Shown in pieces: positions 8,768 to 17,762 of a stretch of 42,936 nucleotides of DNA. The stretch is from the NCBI GenBank assembly GCA_002699335.1, contig PACG01000225.1, positions 15,985-58,920 on the forward strand, given 5' to 3'. Numbering within the stretch: position 1 is the first letter of the stretch; every line of letters begins with the position of its first letter. Made by a program: the position numbers and the translations under genes. The notes under the pieces were generated by a model. It saw only the letters and a list, made by a program, of their open reading frames with translations. It was not told where the DNA came from and did not search any database. This DNA is from Candidatus Poribacteria bacterium (lineage in GTDB: Bacteria > Poribacteria > WGA-4E > UBA9662).

Positions 8768-9484
8768 TCACTCACCCAAGTAGGCCTCGCGAATCCGTTG
8801 ATCAGCAATTAGTTCTTTAGATTCCCCCTCAATCGTGATTTTGCCAGTTTCCATTACGTAGCCATGATCAGTAATCATCAGTGCCAAATGGGCATTCTGC
8901 TCGACTAATAGGACAGTTGTTCCTGCCTGATTAATTTGTTGAATGATCTCAAATATCTGCTCCACGATCAATGGAGCAAGTCCTAAAGATGGCTCATCTA
9001 GCAGTAACAGTTTTGGGCGAGACATCACAGCTCTGCCGATGGCTAGCATCTGTTGTTCCCCTCCGCTGAGGGTTCCACCTCTTTGCTGACCTCGTGTTTT
9101 CAGCTGGGGGAAAAGAGTAAACACCTGTTCGAGATCTTGCTGGATTTCGATTTTATCTCGGCGCCGGTAGGCCCCCAGTTCCAAATTCTCAAGGACGGTC
9201 ATTTCTGGGAAAATATGCCGACCTTCTGGCACCTGTGAAATTCCCATTTGCACCCTTTTTTCAGCTGTGACTCCCTCTAGGGATTGCCCTTGGAACCAGA
9301 TTGCCCCCTGTTGTGGCTTTAAGATGCCAGAAATCAACATCAACGTAGTTGATTTACCGGCTCCGTTGGCACCAATCAGACAGGCCATCTCACCCAACTT
9401 AACCGTCAAAGAGACGCCTCTGACAGCCATGATATTACCATAGCTGGTGTGAACCTGGTCGAGAACCAGTACCGGTTCCTTCAT
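8768..9484 (-). CDS. livF: Branched-chain amino-acid-type ABC transporter ATPase LivF
   Basis: A 238-residue ATPase, one of the two that power high-affinity uptake of leucine/isoleucine/valine or similar ligands. It shows Walker A GANGAGKST near residue 37, the Q-loop region, signature LSGGEQQ, Walker B LLLLDEPS, and VEQN at the switch position, which is characteristic of LivF in place of the usual His. It is the last gene of the five-gene minus-strand operon livJ-livH-livM-livG-livF, about 27 bases after livG. Related systems carry amides, urea or short peptides, so the exact ligand is open. The family call is firm. Confidence 0.92.
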   Translation of the reverse strand: MKEPVLVLDQVHTSYGNIMAVRGVSLTVKLGEMACLIGANGAGKSTTLMLISGILKPQQGAIWFQGQSLEGVTAEKRVQMGISQVPEGRHIFPEMTVLENLELGAYRRRDKIEIQQDLEQVFTLFPQLKTRGQQRGGTLSGGEQQMLAIGRAVMSRPKLLLLDEPSLGLAPLIVEQIFEIIQQINQAGTTVLLVEQNAHLALMITDHGYVMETGKITIEGESKELIADQRIREAYLGE

Positions 9485-9511
9485 AAGTAATAGTGTTTCT
9501 CTGTTAACAAG

Positions 9512-10294
9512 TTAGTGATTGCTTTCTGCCGACTGACCGAGGTAGGCCTCAATTACTCTCGGGTCAGATTGTACCATTTCGGGTGGTCCCTGACTGATTT
9601 TTTGACCGTAGTCCAAAACAGTAATCCATTCTGAAACTCTCATTACCAGTTTCATATCGTGCTCGATTAAAAAAACGGTGATGTTCCTCTCTCTAATACT
9701 TCGAATCAAGGCAATCAAATCGTTGGTTTCTTGCGGGTTCATCCCCGCAGCAGGTTCGTCCAAGAGCAACAATTTAGGGTTAGTAGCTAAAGCTCTAGCA
9801 ATTTCTAGACGACGTTGATCGCCATATGACAGATTTCCAGCAATTTGAATTGCAAAGTTATCTAAGTTGACAAACTGGAGTAGCTCTTGCGCATCGATAG
9901 TAATTTGTAGCTCTTCCTCTCGATAAGCACGATTTCGGCTGATAGCTGACCATAAATAACCCTGCGACTGGGTATGACGGCCGATCCTAACATTGTCCAA
10001 AACCGTCATTTCTGAAAAGAGCCTAATGTTTTGGAAGGTTCGAGCAATACCATTCATTGCCACTTGATGGGCGGATGTACCAAAAATATCTTGCTTCTGA
10101 AAAGAAATCTTACCTGTCGTCGGTGCCATTAAGCCTGTCACACAGTTAAAGAGGGTTGTTTTGCCAGCTCCATTCGGCCCGATCAAGCTGGCAATTTGAC
10201 CGGGCATGACACGTAGATCCACCTGAGCTAATGCTACCACACCACCGAAGTTCTTGGTCAAGCCTGTGATTTCTAAGAGCGGATCTATATCCAT
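9512..10294 (-). CDS. livG: Branched-chain amino-acid-type ABC transporter ATPase LivG
   Basis: A 260-residue ATPase of the LivG type: Walker A GPNGAGKTT near residue 38, ARTFQNIRLF in the Q-loop area, signature LSYGDQRR, Walker B LLLLDEPAAGMNP and the switch His in IEHDM. The ARTFQNIRLF stretch and the AAGMNP extension are typical of LivG and distinguish it from LivF. It pairs with LivF at the inner face of the membrane under LivH/LivM. It lies 39 bases after livM, in the same operon and strand. Confidence 0.92.
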   Translation of the reverse strand: MDIDPLLEITGLTKNFGGVVALAQVDLRVMPGQIASLIGPNGAGKTTLFNCVTGLMAPTTGKISFQKQDIFGTSAHQVAMNGIARTFQNIRLFSEMTVLDNVRIGRHTQSQGYLWSAISRNRAYREEELQITIDAQELLQFVNLDNFAIQIAGNLSYGDQRRLEIARALATNPKLLLLDEPAAGMNPQETNDLIALIRSIRERNITVFLIEHDMKLVMRVSEWITVLDYGQKISQGPPEMVQSDPRVIEAYLGQSAESNH

Positions 10295-10333
10295 TGTTAA
10301 CTAAATCAGTAGATCTATTTAAGGGTTGTATCC

Positions 10334-11302
10334 CTAAGGGTATTTCTGGGTTGAATGCAGAATACCAGCTGGACGAAACCGCATCATCAGCACCAAAATC
10401 ACTCCAAAGATCAAATAGCGTGAATCTGCTGGTAGCCGCACCCCCGACAGCACAATTCGCAATACTTCGCCCAAAGATCCCAAAATTGCAGCACCGATCA
10501 ATGCACCTTTGAGAGTGCCTATTCCACCGAGGACGATCATGCACAAAATCAGGATTGACTCCCAGAATTCGAAAACCCCCGCACTAATATTGACCTGAAA
10601 CTGAGCGAAGAATGCGCCACCTATTGCACCGATGGCAGCACTAATGGCGAAGGCCAACGATTTATATTCATGTAGATTAATGCCCATGGTTTGAGCTGCT
10701 TCTTCGTCCTGGCTAATCGCTTGCCATGCACGTCCAATCCGTGAGTTGTGCAGTCGATGGACAACAAGCAGCGTCAAAATCAAGAGAATCAAAATATGGT
10801 AGTATTGTTGCCAGTATTGCCAAAGTTCATGCCCAAACAGCGTTGGGGCAGGAATATCGTTGACAAATCCATTTGGCCCACCGATCAACCACTCCTCATT
10901 TTTAACAATACGGAAGAGAAGTTCGGAAAACCCAAAGGTTACTATGGCAAAATAGTCGCCTGTTAAGCGCAGCGTTGGTGCTCCCCGCAGCAGTCCCCAG
11001 ATGCCCCCGTGGATGGCGGCAACTGGTAAAGCAACCCAATAACTCCAACCCAAGCGTGCCATCAGTAGACCCGCCGTATATCCACCAATGAGATAAAAAC
11101 CGACATATCCGAGATCTAACAAACCGGTAAACCCAGTTACCACATTCAAACCGAGTGCTAGCAACATATACAGGTAGGCGGTGGAACAGATCCGCAGGAG
11201 ATAGTCCCCTTGGTCTAAATAAGCGGTCGCCAATGGGACAAGACATAACAACAACAGAATCAAACCTAAACGGGTGGATAAAATCGAACTTATTGAGATC
11301 AT
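10334..11302 (-). CDS. livM: Branched-chain amino-acid-type ABC transporter permease LivM
   Basis: A 322-residue inner-membrane permease with about eight to ten hydrophobic spans. Family signs are YLYMLLALGLNVVTGFTGLLDLGYVGFY near residue 43, PTLRLTGDYFAIVTFGFSELL, GRAWQAISQDEEAAQTMGIN for the cytoplasmic coupling loop, and ILCMIVLGGIGTLKGALIGA. It forms the pore with LivH. It follows livH by 76 bases and precedes livG by 39. The ATG at 11302 has no strong ribosome site, so translation may depend on upstream ribosomes. Confidence 0.92.
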   Translation of the reverse strand: MISISSILSTRLGLILLLLCLVPLATAYLDQGDYLLRICSTAYLYMLLALGLNVVTGFTGLLDLGYVGFYLIGGYTAGLLMARLGWSYWVALPVAAIHGGIWGLLRGAPTLRLTGDYFAIVTFGFSELLFRIVKNEEWLIGGPNGFVNDIPAPTLFGHELWQYWQQYYHILILLILTLLVVHRLHNSRIGRAWQAISQDEEAAQTMGINLHEYKSLAFAISAAIGAIGGAFFAQFQVNISAGVFEFWESILILCMIVLGGIGTLKGALIGAAILGSLGEVLRIVLSGVRLPADSRYLIFGVILVLMMRFRPAGILHSTQKYP

Positions 11303-11378
11303 AGCTTGTCAGTGGAGTATCTACCCCAACGGGGTTGGGCACACGATTAGCGAATCGACATCTACGGGGCCAGGCCGG

Positions 11379-12269
11379 TTAAGACCGTTTGGCACTGGCA
11401 CGTCCAAGCAAACCGGCGGGGCGAAAGACGATAACCAAAATCATCAGAATATAGGAAATAGCAACCCGATAACCTGAGGAAATATAACCGGCTCCCAGTA
11501 CTTCAGCGATACCGAGAACCACTCCACCCAGCATTGCTCCAGTGATGTTGCCAATTCCCCCTAATACGGCTGCTGCAAAAGCCGCTACCCCTTTGTAGTA
11601 TCCCATCGTAGGTTCGATTGTCTCACGCATTCCAACCATTATGCCAGCCACCGCGCCGAGTGCAGATCCGATAGCAAATGTGGCCCCAATTATACGATTA
11701 GTATCTATTCCCATCAGACTCGCCGCCATTTTGTCTTGTGCACAAGCTCGCATAGCCTTACCAATCCGAGTCAGAGAAATCAAGCGGTTGAGCCCAACCA
11801 TCAGCAAGATGGCTAGAATGATGATCGACAGGTCGAGATAAGAGAGTTGCGCACCACCGGGAATGATGACGGTTTGAGACAAAAAGTCCGATTTAGCGTT
11901 GGCCAGGTCCCGGCGAGGCTCAGCTCCCCAAATCATACGGGCCATATTCTGCAGGATCAGAGAAATCCCTATGGCGGTTATCAGAGCCGAGAGCCGGGGC
12001 GCGTTTCTCAACGGTCGATACGCAATCAGGTCTATAACCACTCCCATCAAGGCACAGAGCAGAATGCTAGCTAATACTGCCAGCCAGAGTGGAAACTTCA
12101 ACACGACCAAGCAGAGAAAGGCGAAGTAAGCGCCGAACATAAAGATCTCACCATGGGCGAAGTTGATCAGTTGGATCACGCCATAGACCATGGTATACCC
12201 CACAGCAATCAAGGCATAGATCCCACCTAATACGAGACCATTGATGATTTGTTCCAAGAATAGTGTCAC
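11379..12269 (-). CDS. livH: Branched-chain amino-acid-type ABC transporter permease LivH
   Basis: A 296-residue permease with LivH signatures: QIINGLVLGGIYALIAVGYTMVYGVIQLINFAHGE at the N-terminus, GKAMRACAQDKMAASLMGID for the coupling loop, and AVLGGIGNITGAMLGG. The start is GTG at 12269. The alignment of the N-terminal residues with LivH supports this over internal ATGs, although no good ribosome site is visible. It is the first membrane gene of the operon, 71 bases after livJ. Confidence 0.92.
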   Translation of the reverse strand: MTLFLEQIINGLVLGGIYALIAVGYTMVYGVIQLINFAHGEIFMFGAYFAFLCLVVLKFPLWLAVLASILLCALMGVVIDLIAYRPLRNAPRLSALITAIGISLILQNMARMIWGAEPRRDLANAKSDFLSQTVIIPGGAQLSYLDLSIIILAILLMVGLNRLISLTRIGKAMRACAQDKMAASLMGIDTNRIIGATFAIGSALGAVAGIMVGMRETIEPTMGYYKGVAAFAAAVLGGIGNITGAMLGGVVLGIAEVLGAGYISSGYRVAISYILMILVIVFRPAGLLGRASAKRS

Positions 12270-12340
12270 TTGAGGGAGAACAAAGAGCGAGTGTTTTGCG
12301 TGGGGGAAAAGGTATATAAATACCTTTTCGGGGATTGAAA

Positions 12341-13564
12341 TTAGTCTAGGAACTGCACTTCGGCAGCAACAAATTTGCCTTTGACAACTTGCTTAACGTA
12401 GGCCGGCTTCAAGCAATCACCATTCTCGTCAAAGTATGTTAAGCCAGTGATACCTTGGTACCCTTTTTCTGGTGAGGTCAAAGATCCCAAGTGATCTCGG
12501 ATAGCTTTCCGACTTTCACCTTTTTTCTCGATAGCTTCTACAATCATGCCAACCGCATCGTAGGTTAAGGCGGCCCAAGTATCGGGTGCTTTACCAAACT
12601 CTTGTTCAAAGGCTGTGGCTACTCGTTGAGCCTCTTCGTTGCCTTCCAAACCGAAAATAAAGGGGGTTGTAATGTAGATCCCATTAGCAGCCTCGCCCGC
12701 GATTTCCAGTAACTTGGGAGAATCAACCCCGTCTGCCCCGAAGAATTGTGCCGTGATACCAGACTCACGGGCTTGCGAAAGAATGAGCCCCGCTTGGCTA
12801 TAGAGTCCGGCGATAAAAATCAGGTCTGGATTAGCAAACTTGATTTTGGTCAATTGAGCTTTATAGTCAGTAGCATCACGGTCGTAGGCTTCGTCTGCCA
12901 CAATTGCCAAGCCAATTTTTTCGGCCGATTGCTTAAAACTGTCTCTCAGGCCGCGGCCATAGTCATCATTGTCGAAAAAGACAGCTACGGTTTTAACGTC
13001 GGTTAAAACGCCTTTGATATACTTGGCGGAAAAAGATCCTTGAAAATCGTCTCGATACAAGTTACGGAAGGTGTAGTCACTGCCTTTGCAAACGTTGACG
13101 TTGGTGGAACCAGGGGATAGTTCCACAATTCGGCTTCGCTTGTAGATCGGTTTGCCGGCTAAGGAACAGGAACTATTGAAGTGACCGACGACCGCTAAAA
13201 TCTTCTTGTTGGAGGCAATTCGCGTTGCGACTAGACTAGCCTCTTTATCCTTGCCAGTATCATCTTCAAAAATCAGTTCGAGTTCCTTGCCGTTGATCCC
13301 ACCATTACCGTTGATTTCTTTAGCTCGTAGTTGAGCGCCCTTCTTAATCATTTCTCCAAAAGCCGCCACGCTACCAGTGAACGGCCCAGCTACGGCTACT
13401 TTGATGGTTTTAGCTGCCTCAGCCTCTTGGGCTGTTGGCAAAAATGCTGCTGAGAAAATGAGTAGCAAGACCAAGCTTGATCTCAAGGCCGAGCAGATAT
13501 GTCCAGTCCCCAATCGGTATAGAACTTGATGGGGGTCTGTTTCAATTAGTATTCGTTGTTTCAT
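12341..13564 (-). CDS. livJ: Periplasmic amino-acid-binding protein of the Liv-type transporter
   Basis: The product is a substrate-binding protein (peripheral-binding type I, Leu/Ile/Val-binding family). It has a signal region ending in AEAAKTIKVAVAGP after a hydrophobic stretch. Family patterns follow: FTGSVAAFGEMIKKGAQL, INGKELELIFEDDTG, VVGHFNSSCSLAGKPIY, FDNDDYGRGLRDSFK and LTYDAVGMIVEAI. It delivers the ligand to LivH/LivM. I chose the ATG at 13564 because GGAG lies seven bases upstream (13572-13575); ATGs at 13570 and further up are too close to, or ahead of, that site. It leads the operon, as is usual. The pre-signal segment is unusually long. The ligand (branched-chain amino acid, amide or urea) is not decided by sequence. 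Confidence 0.87.
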   Translation of the reverse strand: MKQRILIETDPHQVLYRLGTGHICSALRSSLVLLLIFSAAFLPTAQEAEAAKTIKVAVAGPFTGSVAAFGEMIKKGAQLRAKEINGNGGINGKELELIFEDDTGKDKEASLVATRIASNKKILAVVGHFNSSCSLAGKPIYKRSRIVELSPGSTNVNVCKGSDYTFRNLYRDDFQGSFSAKYIKGVLTDVKTVAVFFDNDDYGRGLRDSFKQSAEKIGLAIVADEAYDRDATDYKAQLTKIKFANPDLIFIAGLYSQAGLILSQARESGITAQFFGADGVDSPKLLEIAGEAANGIYITTPFIFGLEGNEEAQRVATAFEQEFGKAPDTWAALTYDAVGMIVEAIEKKGESRKAIRDHLGSLTSPEKGYQGITGLTYFDENGDCLKPAYVKQVVKGKFVAAEVQFLD

Positions 13565-13765
13565 AAACATACTCCAGATCGTCAAAAAATTTCTTGTATA
13601 TGGGACTGACTCTCAATCAGAACCGCTTAATTGGGCCAACCTAAAGTCTAAAGTTAAAATGATATTGTTTTGAAAATAGACTTTAATAATAACGGAAAGA
13701 TGAAAGGTAATAGGAAACCTTTTCTATACGGTGACGTAATAACAGACCTTATGATAGGCAGGATC

Positions 13766-14581
13766 TTAATTCTCGACTGTACCTTTTTGTTGAAAGTCGA
13801 ACCGGAAGTCGATTTCGCTGGTTTGGTCTGATCCGTCAACGACCACCACTCGTGGGACGATAACCCTCAGGTCTTTCGTGTCATCGGGTAGACGATCGAA
13901 GACCAGAAAGCCAACCCGTTTACCGCCGGGAAAAATCTGTCCCCCATCGAAGATCGTATCCCGAACAATTAAACGTGCATTTTTAGCCACAGGTGAACTG
14001 CGCTGGCGGCGAGAGTAAGTTGGATAATAACGCGAATAAGGATCATAGTAGCTATAAGGGTGATAGTAACTTCGTTGATAGGTCGTAGTAGCACGACTAT
14101 TTGCGTATAAATCTCTAAAATAGTCATAGGTCAGTGAAGCATACTGATTACCTCTGTCATCAATTAAAACCACTGACTCGTCAACCATAACTCGTGGATG
14201 TTCCGCATTATAGACCAGAATCTCAAAGATGGTATATAACGGATCTACTTTGCCCCAGCGGCCAATGTGCAAGTAAGGATTAACCTCGTTCCCTTTGGTT
14301 AGGTCGAAAAGCTCAACTTCATCTAATGGCTCTAGCGAGATTTGAACCCCTTTTTGGATCACCGTAATGGTGCCAGTTTCGGAATCGATTTCTGCGTTGA
14401 TTTGAACTCCGGAAGTGGGCTCTAAATAAAACTCAATCTTGGGCTTCGCACCACAGCCGCAAAGAACAACCACGCTTAAGGCTAAGCCAATAAACCGTAG
14501 GTGGGATAATAGCTTTCGACACACAGGAACCCACACCCCCTGAATTTTGGCTAGTTTAACACAGATTAGCTGAAGATGCAA
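13766..14581 (-). CDS. Probable lipoprotein with a Tyr/Pro/Arg-rich segment
   Basis: A 271-residue protein of unrecognised family. A hydrophobic stretch ending LCGC near residue 43 looks like a lipobox, so it is probably lipidated and outside the cytoplasm. The pre-signal part (about 28 residues) is long, so the true start may be internal, although no other ATG is available. Near residues 165-200 is an unusual run dense in Tyr, Pro and Arg (RSYYHPYSYYDPYSRYY), followed by a beta-rich tail (ARLIVRDTIFDGGQIFPGGK, VGFLVFDRLPD). The gene overlaps the end of the methyltransferase-like gene by 16 bases, suggesting coupled translation. The role is unknown; envelope structure or assembly is a guess. 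Confidence 0.6.
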   Translation of the reverse strand: MHLQLICVKLAKIQGVWVPVCRKLLSHLRFIGLALSVVVLCGCGAKPKIEFYLEPTSGVQINAEIDSETGTITVIQKGVQISLEPLDEVELFDLTKGNEVNPYLHIGRWGKVDPLYTIFEILVYNAEHPRVMVDESVVLIDDRGNQYASLTYDYFRDLYANSRATTTYQRSYYHPYSYYDPYSRYYPTYSRRQRSSPVAKNARLIVRDTIFDGGQIFPGGKRVGFLVFDRLPDDTKDLRVIVPRVVVVDGSDQTSEIDFRFDFQQKGTVEN

Positions 14582-15159
14582 TTCAGCGATTCAAATCCGA
14601 GTAACAGCGCCATTAACAAGCCGATGGCCATCAAGGTTCGTTTTTCGCTCTTAAGCGCGCGTCGGAGAGAAAAATCGTGAGAAGAGCGTTTGGGGTAAGG
14701 GGAAAACCGAAGCCCAAATCTTGGGACAGCCATTAAATAGGATTGATACAACTGATCATAGGTCTGCGCTAAAAACTGTTCTTCGGTGATGATAATCGGA
14801 ATATATTGGAGAAGGAATAAGATCCATAAAACAGGTAACAGCCAAAGTACCCCCGCAACAAAGCAGATGCCAGAACTGATCAGTAAGTTCCCCAGATAGA
14901 GTGGATTACGAGTGTAGGCATAAGGGCCAGTTGTAATTAGATTTCTAGCCGCATTGATTGTCCGTGTTCGGGTTCGCCCTCCAGCATATCCGACTGCCCA
15001 CCCTCGGATCATCTCACCAATAATCAAGATCAGGACACCAATAATGACCAGTGGCAGACGAAATTGGTGATAGATGACGGCTATCAGAATCAGTGGAATT
15101 GGGGTATAACTTCTGAGCGAAAAAAACAGGTTACCGAGACGATTCAGTACATCGGACAT
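14566..15159 (-). CDS. Isoprenylcysteine carboxyl methyltransferase-like membrane protein
   Basis: A roughly 197-residue integral membrane protein with about five hydrophobic spans. It carries the ICMT/phospholipid-methyltransferase signature: TGPYAYTRNPLYLGNLL for the cofactor-binding region, then TEEQFLAQTYDQLYQSYL and VPRFG near the C-terminus, the usual E-E and Y..Y pattern. Such bacterial proteins bind S-adenosylmethionine and methylate lipids or membrane isoprenoids; the real substrate is unknown. TTG at 15171 could also start it, but ATG 15159 is the more likely start; neither has a strong ribosome site. It lies 8 to 20 bases after lptG and overlaps the next lipoprotein gene, within the same run. 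Confidence 0.75.
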   Translation of the reverse strand: MSDVLNRLGNLFFSLRSYTPIPLILIAVIYHQFRLPLVIIGVLILIIGEMIRGWAVGYAGGRTRTRTINAARNLITTGPYAYTRNPLYLGNLLISSGICFVAGVLWLLPVLWILFLLQYIPIIITEEQFLAQTYDQLYQSYLMAVPRFGLRFSPYPKRSSHDFSLRRALKSEKRTLMAIGLLMALLLGFESLNCIFS

Positions 15160-15178
15160 GCTTATTAGCAATGAGCAT

Positions 15179-16240
15179 TTACTTAGGTGTTGTAATCAGC
15201 AAGATCCCGCCAATGGCAGCATAAAGAACATTAGCGCTCCAACAAGCAAGGAAAGGATCTAGCTTGCCGTTCTCGCTCAAACCTTCGAAGACTGCAAAAG
15301 AAAATCCCCAGTAAATGAAGTTTAAGAAAAAGGCGATTACCAATCCAGCAAAGAACCCAGCTCTTCCAAACCGAATCGAGATCGGTGTGCCAATCAAGAC
15401 GACCACAAAGGCTGCAAAGGGGTAGGCCATCTTGTGATGCATTCTAACCGACTCTCGACGGGTCGATTGCTTGGCTTTCTTCTTGTAGCGGATTCGCTGC
15501 TGGAGCTCTTTGATGGTCATACTCCGAAGATCTTTAGAATACTGTGCTAAATGCACAGGATCTTCTATCCGGTTGATAGTTTGTGCTTCGAAGGTATCAA
15601 AGGCAACTTCAGCCCCTTCATTAAATCGGCGGATAAACCCGTTCTTTAGTTCCCATGTTCCTATGCCCCATTGGGTCGTTTGAGCGTAAATCTCTTGAAT
15701 CAACCGGTCTTGCTCATCAAAATCATAGATGGTCATACGATCAATGCTTTCGCTTTCCAGATCCAAGTTTAGAATGAAGAAGAGGCGGCCATTCATACCC
15801 TCAAAGACCACGTTTCGATTTCTTCTCAGCGGCATTTTTTGCTGAAGTTTGCTGGCAATGTGGTACGCGGGCGAAGCGATTCGATTATAGAAAATAGCAA
15901 AGCCAAGACAAATGAAGAAAGTGGAAACAAAGATCGGCATTGCAATGCGGTAGATGCTCACCCCTGCTGACTTCATGGCTATCAATTCGTTATTCTGTAC
16001 CATGCGGCCTAATAAAAAGAAAGCGGTCAGAAAACTGGCGACAGGAACAATCTCAAGGATTCGTCGGGGAGCTTGGAACAGGATAATCTGAAAAGCAACC
16101 CAAGAGGTGGTTTCGTCACCGAATTGTTTAATGTCCTTGTCAAAAAGCCGAACGACGATGACCAAAAAAGAGAGGAAGATAACAGCCAGAAAGAAGGCTC
16201 GCAGATATTCCCAAAGAATGTAACGGTCGAGCGTATTCAC
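15179..16240 (-). CDS. lptG: Lipopolysaccharide export permease LptG (YjgP/YjgQ family)
   Basis: A 353-residue inner-membrane permease of the LptF/LptG family, which with LptB moves lipopolysaccharide from the inner membrane to the periplasmic bridge. The N-terminus LDRYILWEYLRAFFLAV, the NNELIAMKSAGVSIYRI coupling helix and SMTIKELQQRI before the second membrane domain are typical. The start is GTG at 16240, whose last bases overlap the lptF stop (GTGA); the longer upstream open frame is only overlap with lptF. It is the second gene of the pair. Assignment to G rather than F rests on order and on its N-terminus, so it is the softer half of the call. Confidence 0.85.
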   Translation of the reverse strand: MNTLDRYILWEYLRAFFLAVIFLSFLVIVVRLFDKDIKQFGDETTSWVAFQIILFQAPRRILEIVPVASFLTAFFLLGRMVQNNELIAMKSAGVSIYRIAMPIFVSTFFICLGFAIFYNRIASPAYHIASKLQQKMPLRRNRNVVFEGMNGRLFFILNLDLESESIDRMTIYDFDEQDRLIQEIYAQTTQWGIGTWELKNGFIRRFNEGAEVAFDTFEAQTINRIEDPVHLAQYSKDLRSMTIKELQQRIRYKKKAKQSTRRESVRMHHKMAYPFAAFVVVLIGTPISIRFGRAGFFAGLVIAFFLNFIYWGFSFAVFEGLSENGKLDPFLACWSANVLYAAIGGILLITTPK

Positions 16241-17421
16241 GGTTTGTCGGTGGGGGGCGGCGAACCAATGGGAATTAAATTGGCTTGGTAGAGCCAGTAG
16301 AAGAGAAAGCCTACCCCACCCAATCCAATGATGATATTGGGCAACCACATAGATAAGGCTGGGCTGAGGATGCCATTCCGTCCGGTATTCTGACCAAATT
16401 GCAACAGCAAATAGTAGACCAAAATTAGACCATTCCCAATGCCAAAGCCGACCATCTTTCCACTCTTTCGGACAATTAACCCGAGTGGAACACCAATCAG
16501 ACTAAAGACGATGCAAGCGAAAGGGATCGAAAACTTTTTGTAGTACTCGACTTCAGCATAAAGCAATTTGTCTGTCAGAAACTGGCTATCGGTGTTGTTA
16601 GATTGCAGCTTAAGTTCCTGGTTGATATAAGCACGCAAATCTTTAATAGTCATGCTTCTAGGCCGTTTAGTATTAGCTTTAGAGCGTTCAATATCTTCGG
16701 TCAGATCGAGTGAAATCCGATTTTGATTGAACGAAGTAACACGAAAAGCATTGGCATTGGTAACATCGGGGATGGATTCGTAACTTTTCCCATTAAACAA
16801 TTTCAACCACGCACGCTCCTCTTCGTAGTCAACACGCGCATGTGTAGCGGTAATAAAACGAGGGCGACCCGACCAAATGGCATCCCACACTCGGACATTC
16901 TGTAGATCACCTGTTTCTGGATGGGTAAAATCAAACATCCAGATCTTACCGTCGCGTTCTAATTCTCTCATAACCGTGCCAGCTTCCAAGACAACCGCCG
17001 GATTGCGTCGACTGATATCACGTTTCAACGCCCAGTAGGCCTGATTTCCACGTGGCAACGCAAAATCCATAAAAAAAAAGTCAAAAGCGGAAATGCAGAT
17101 GGAGACCACTAGTACCGGCCATAACAGTTGATGGAACCCAACGCCGTGCGCTTTCATGGCAGTGATTTCGTTGTCAGTGGCAAATCGTCCCAATCCGACT
17201 AAAATCCCGACTAAGGTTGACATTGGGATCGTCAAGACGAGTGTAGCGGGTAGAACATAGATTAAGAGTTCAAGCAGGTAGAGGGGGCTAATCCCCTTCT
17301 TTACGAATAATTTGGTCAGTCGGAAGATCTCTTCTAGCAAAAGCATCGAGGTGAAACAAAGCAATGACAGTAGAAAGGGCGGAATCAGTTCCTTAAGTGT
17401 ATATTTGGTTAAAATCCTCAA
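16237..17421 (-). CDS. lptF: Lipopolysaccharide export permease LptF (YjgP/YjgQ family)
   Basis: A 394-residue partner of LptG. MRILTKYTLKELIPPFLLSL opens the first membrane helix, DNEITAMKAHGVGFHQLL is the coupling segment, a periplasmic beta-jellyroll lies between residues about 130 and 290, SMTIKDLRAYINQELK precedes the second membrane domain, and FSLIGVPLGLIVRKSGK lies in it. Length is normal for the family. It is the first gene of the pair, divergent from the PPM phosphatase gene across a region of about 340 bases, and overlaps lptG by four bases, so the two are translationally coupled. Presence of the pair supports a Gram-negative envelope. Confidence 0.86.
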   Translation of the reverse strand: MRILTKYTLKELIPPFLLSLLCFTSMLLLEEIFRLTKLFVKKGISPLYLLELLIYVLPATLVLTIPMSTLVGILVGLGRFATDNEITAMKAHGVGFHQLLWPVLVVSICISAFDFFFMDFALPRGNQAYWALKRDISRRNPAVVLEAGTVMRELERDGKIWMFDFTHPETGDLQNVRVWDAIWSGRPRFITATHARVDYEEERAWLKLFNGKSYESIPDVTNANAFRVTSFNQNRISLDLTEDIERSKANTKRPRSMTIKDLRAYINQELKLQSNNTDSQFLTDKLLYAEVEYYKKFSIPFACIVFSLIGVPLGLIVRKSGKMVGFGIGNGLILVYYLLLQFGQNTGRNGILSPALSMWLPNIIIGLGGVGFLFYWLYQANLIPIGSPPPTDKP

Positions 17422-17762
17422 CTTTATTTGTCCTACAACCCTTAATATGTACAGATTAATGACTTAAACTTAGAAAAAACGCTATATTCTACATCACGCT
17501 TCAATCAGCACGCAAGACTGTTGAAAATTCGAATCTAGACAGTTTGAACTGTTGGTGGCAAAGAACGAACTGTATCCGCGCGTACACTTGTATTAGTCAG
17601 ATTGTCAAACCACAGAGTGAGTCGAACTTGGACTGGCAGAGATTCTGAAACCGTTGATTCTATATTAACGTTCAGTCCATCAAAATAACACCAGTACTCA
17701 ACCGGCATAGGCGAAATGTAGGTCTTTGCTTGAGAAAAAACCTAAGGTTAGGATTTGACGAG
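17422..17762. other. Divergent intergenic region between lptF and the PPM phosphatase gene
   Basis: About 340 bases with no supported gene. It should contain the promoters for both divergent units. I saw no pair of boxes close enough to consensus to report; AT-rich stretches around 17470-17500 are candidates for lptF. Confidence 0.4.

Noticed and set aside
17470..17500. Candidate lptF promoter on the minus strand
   Set aside because: Only weak boxes with poor spacing; not better than chance in this AT-rich region.
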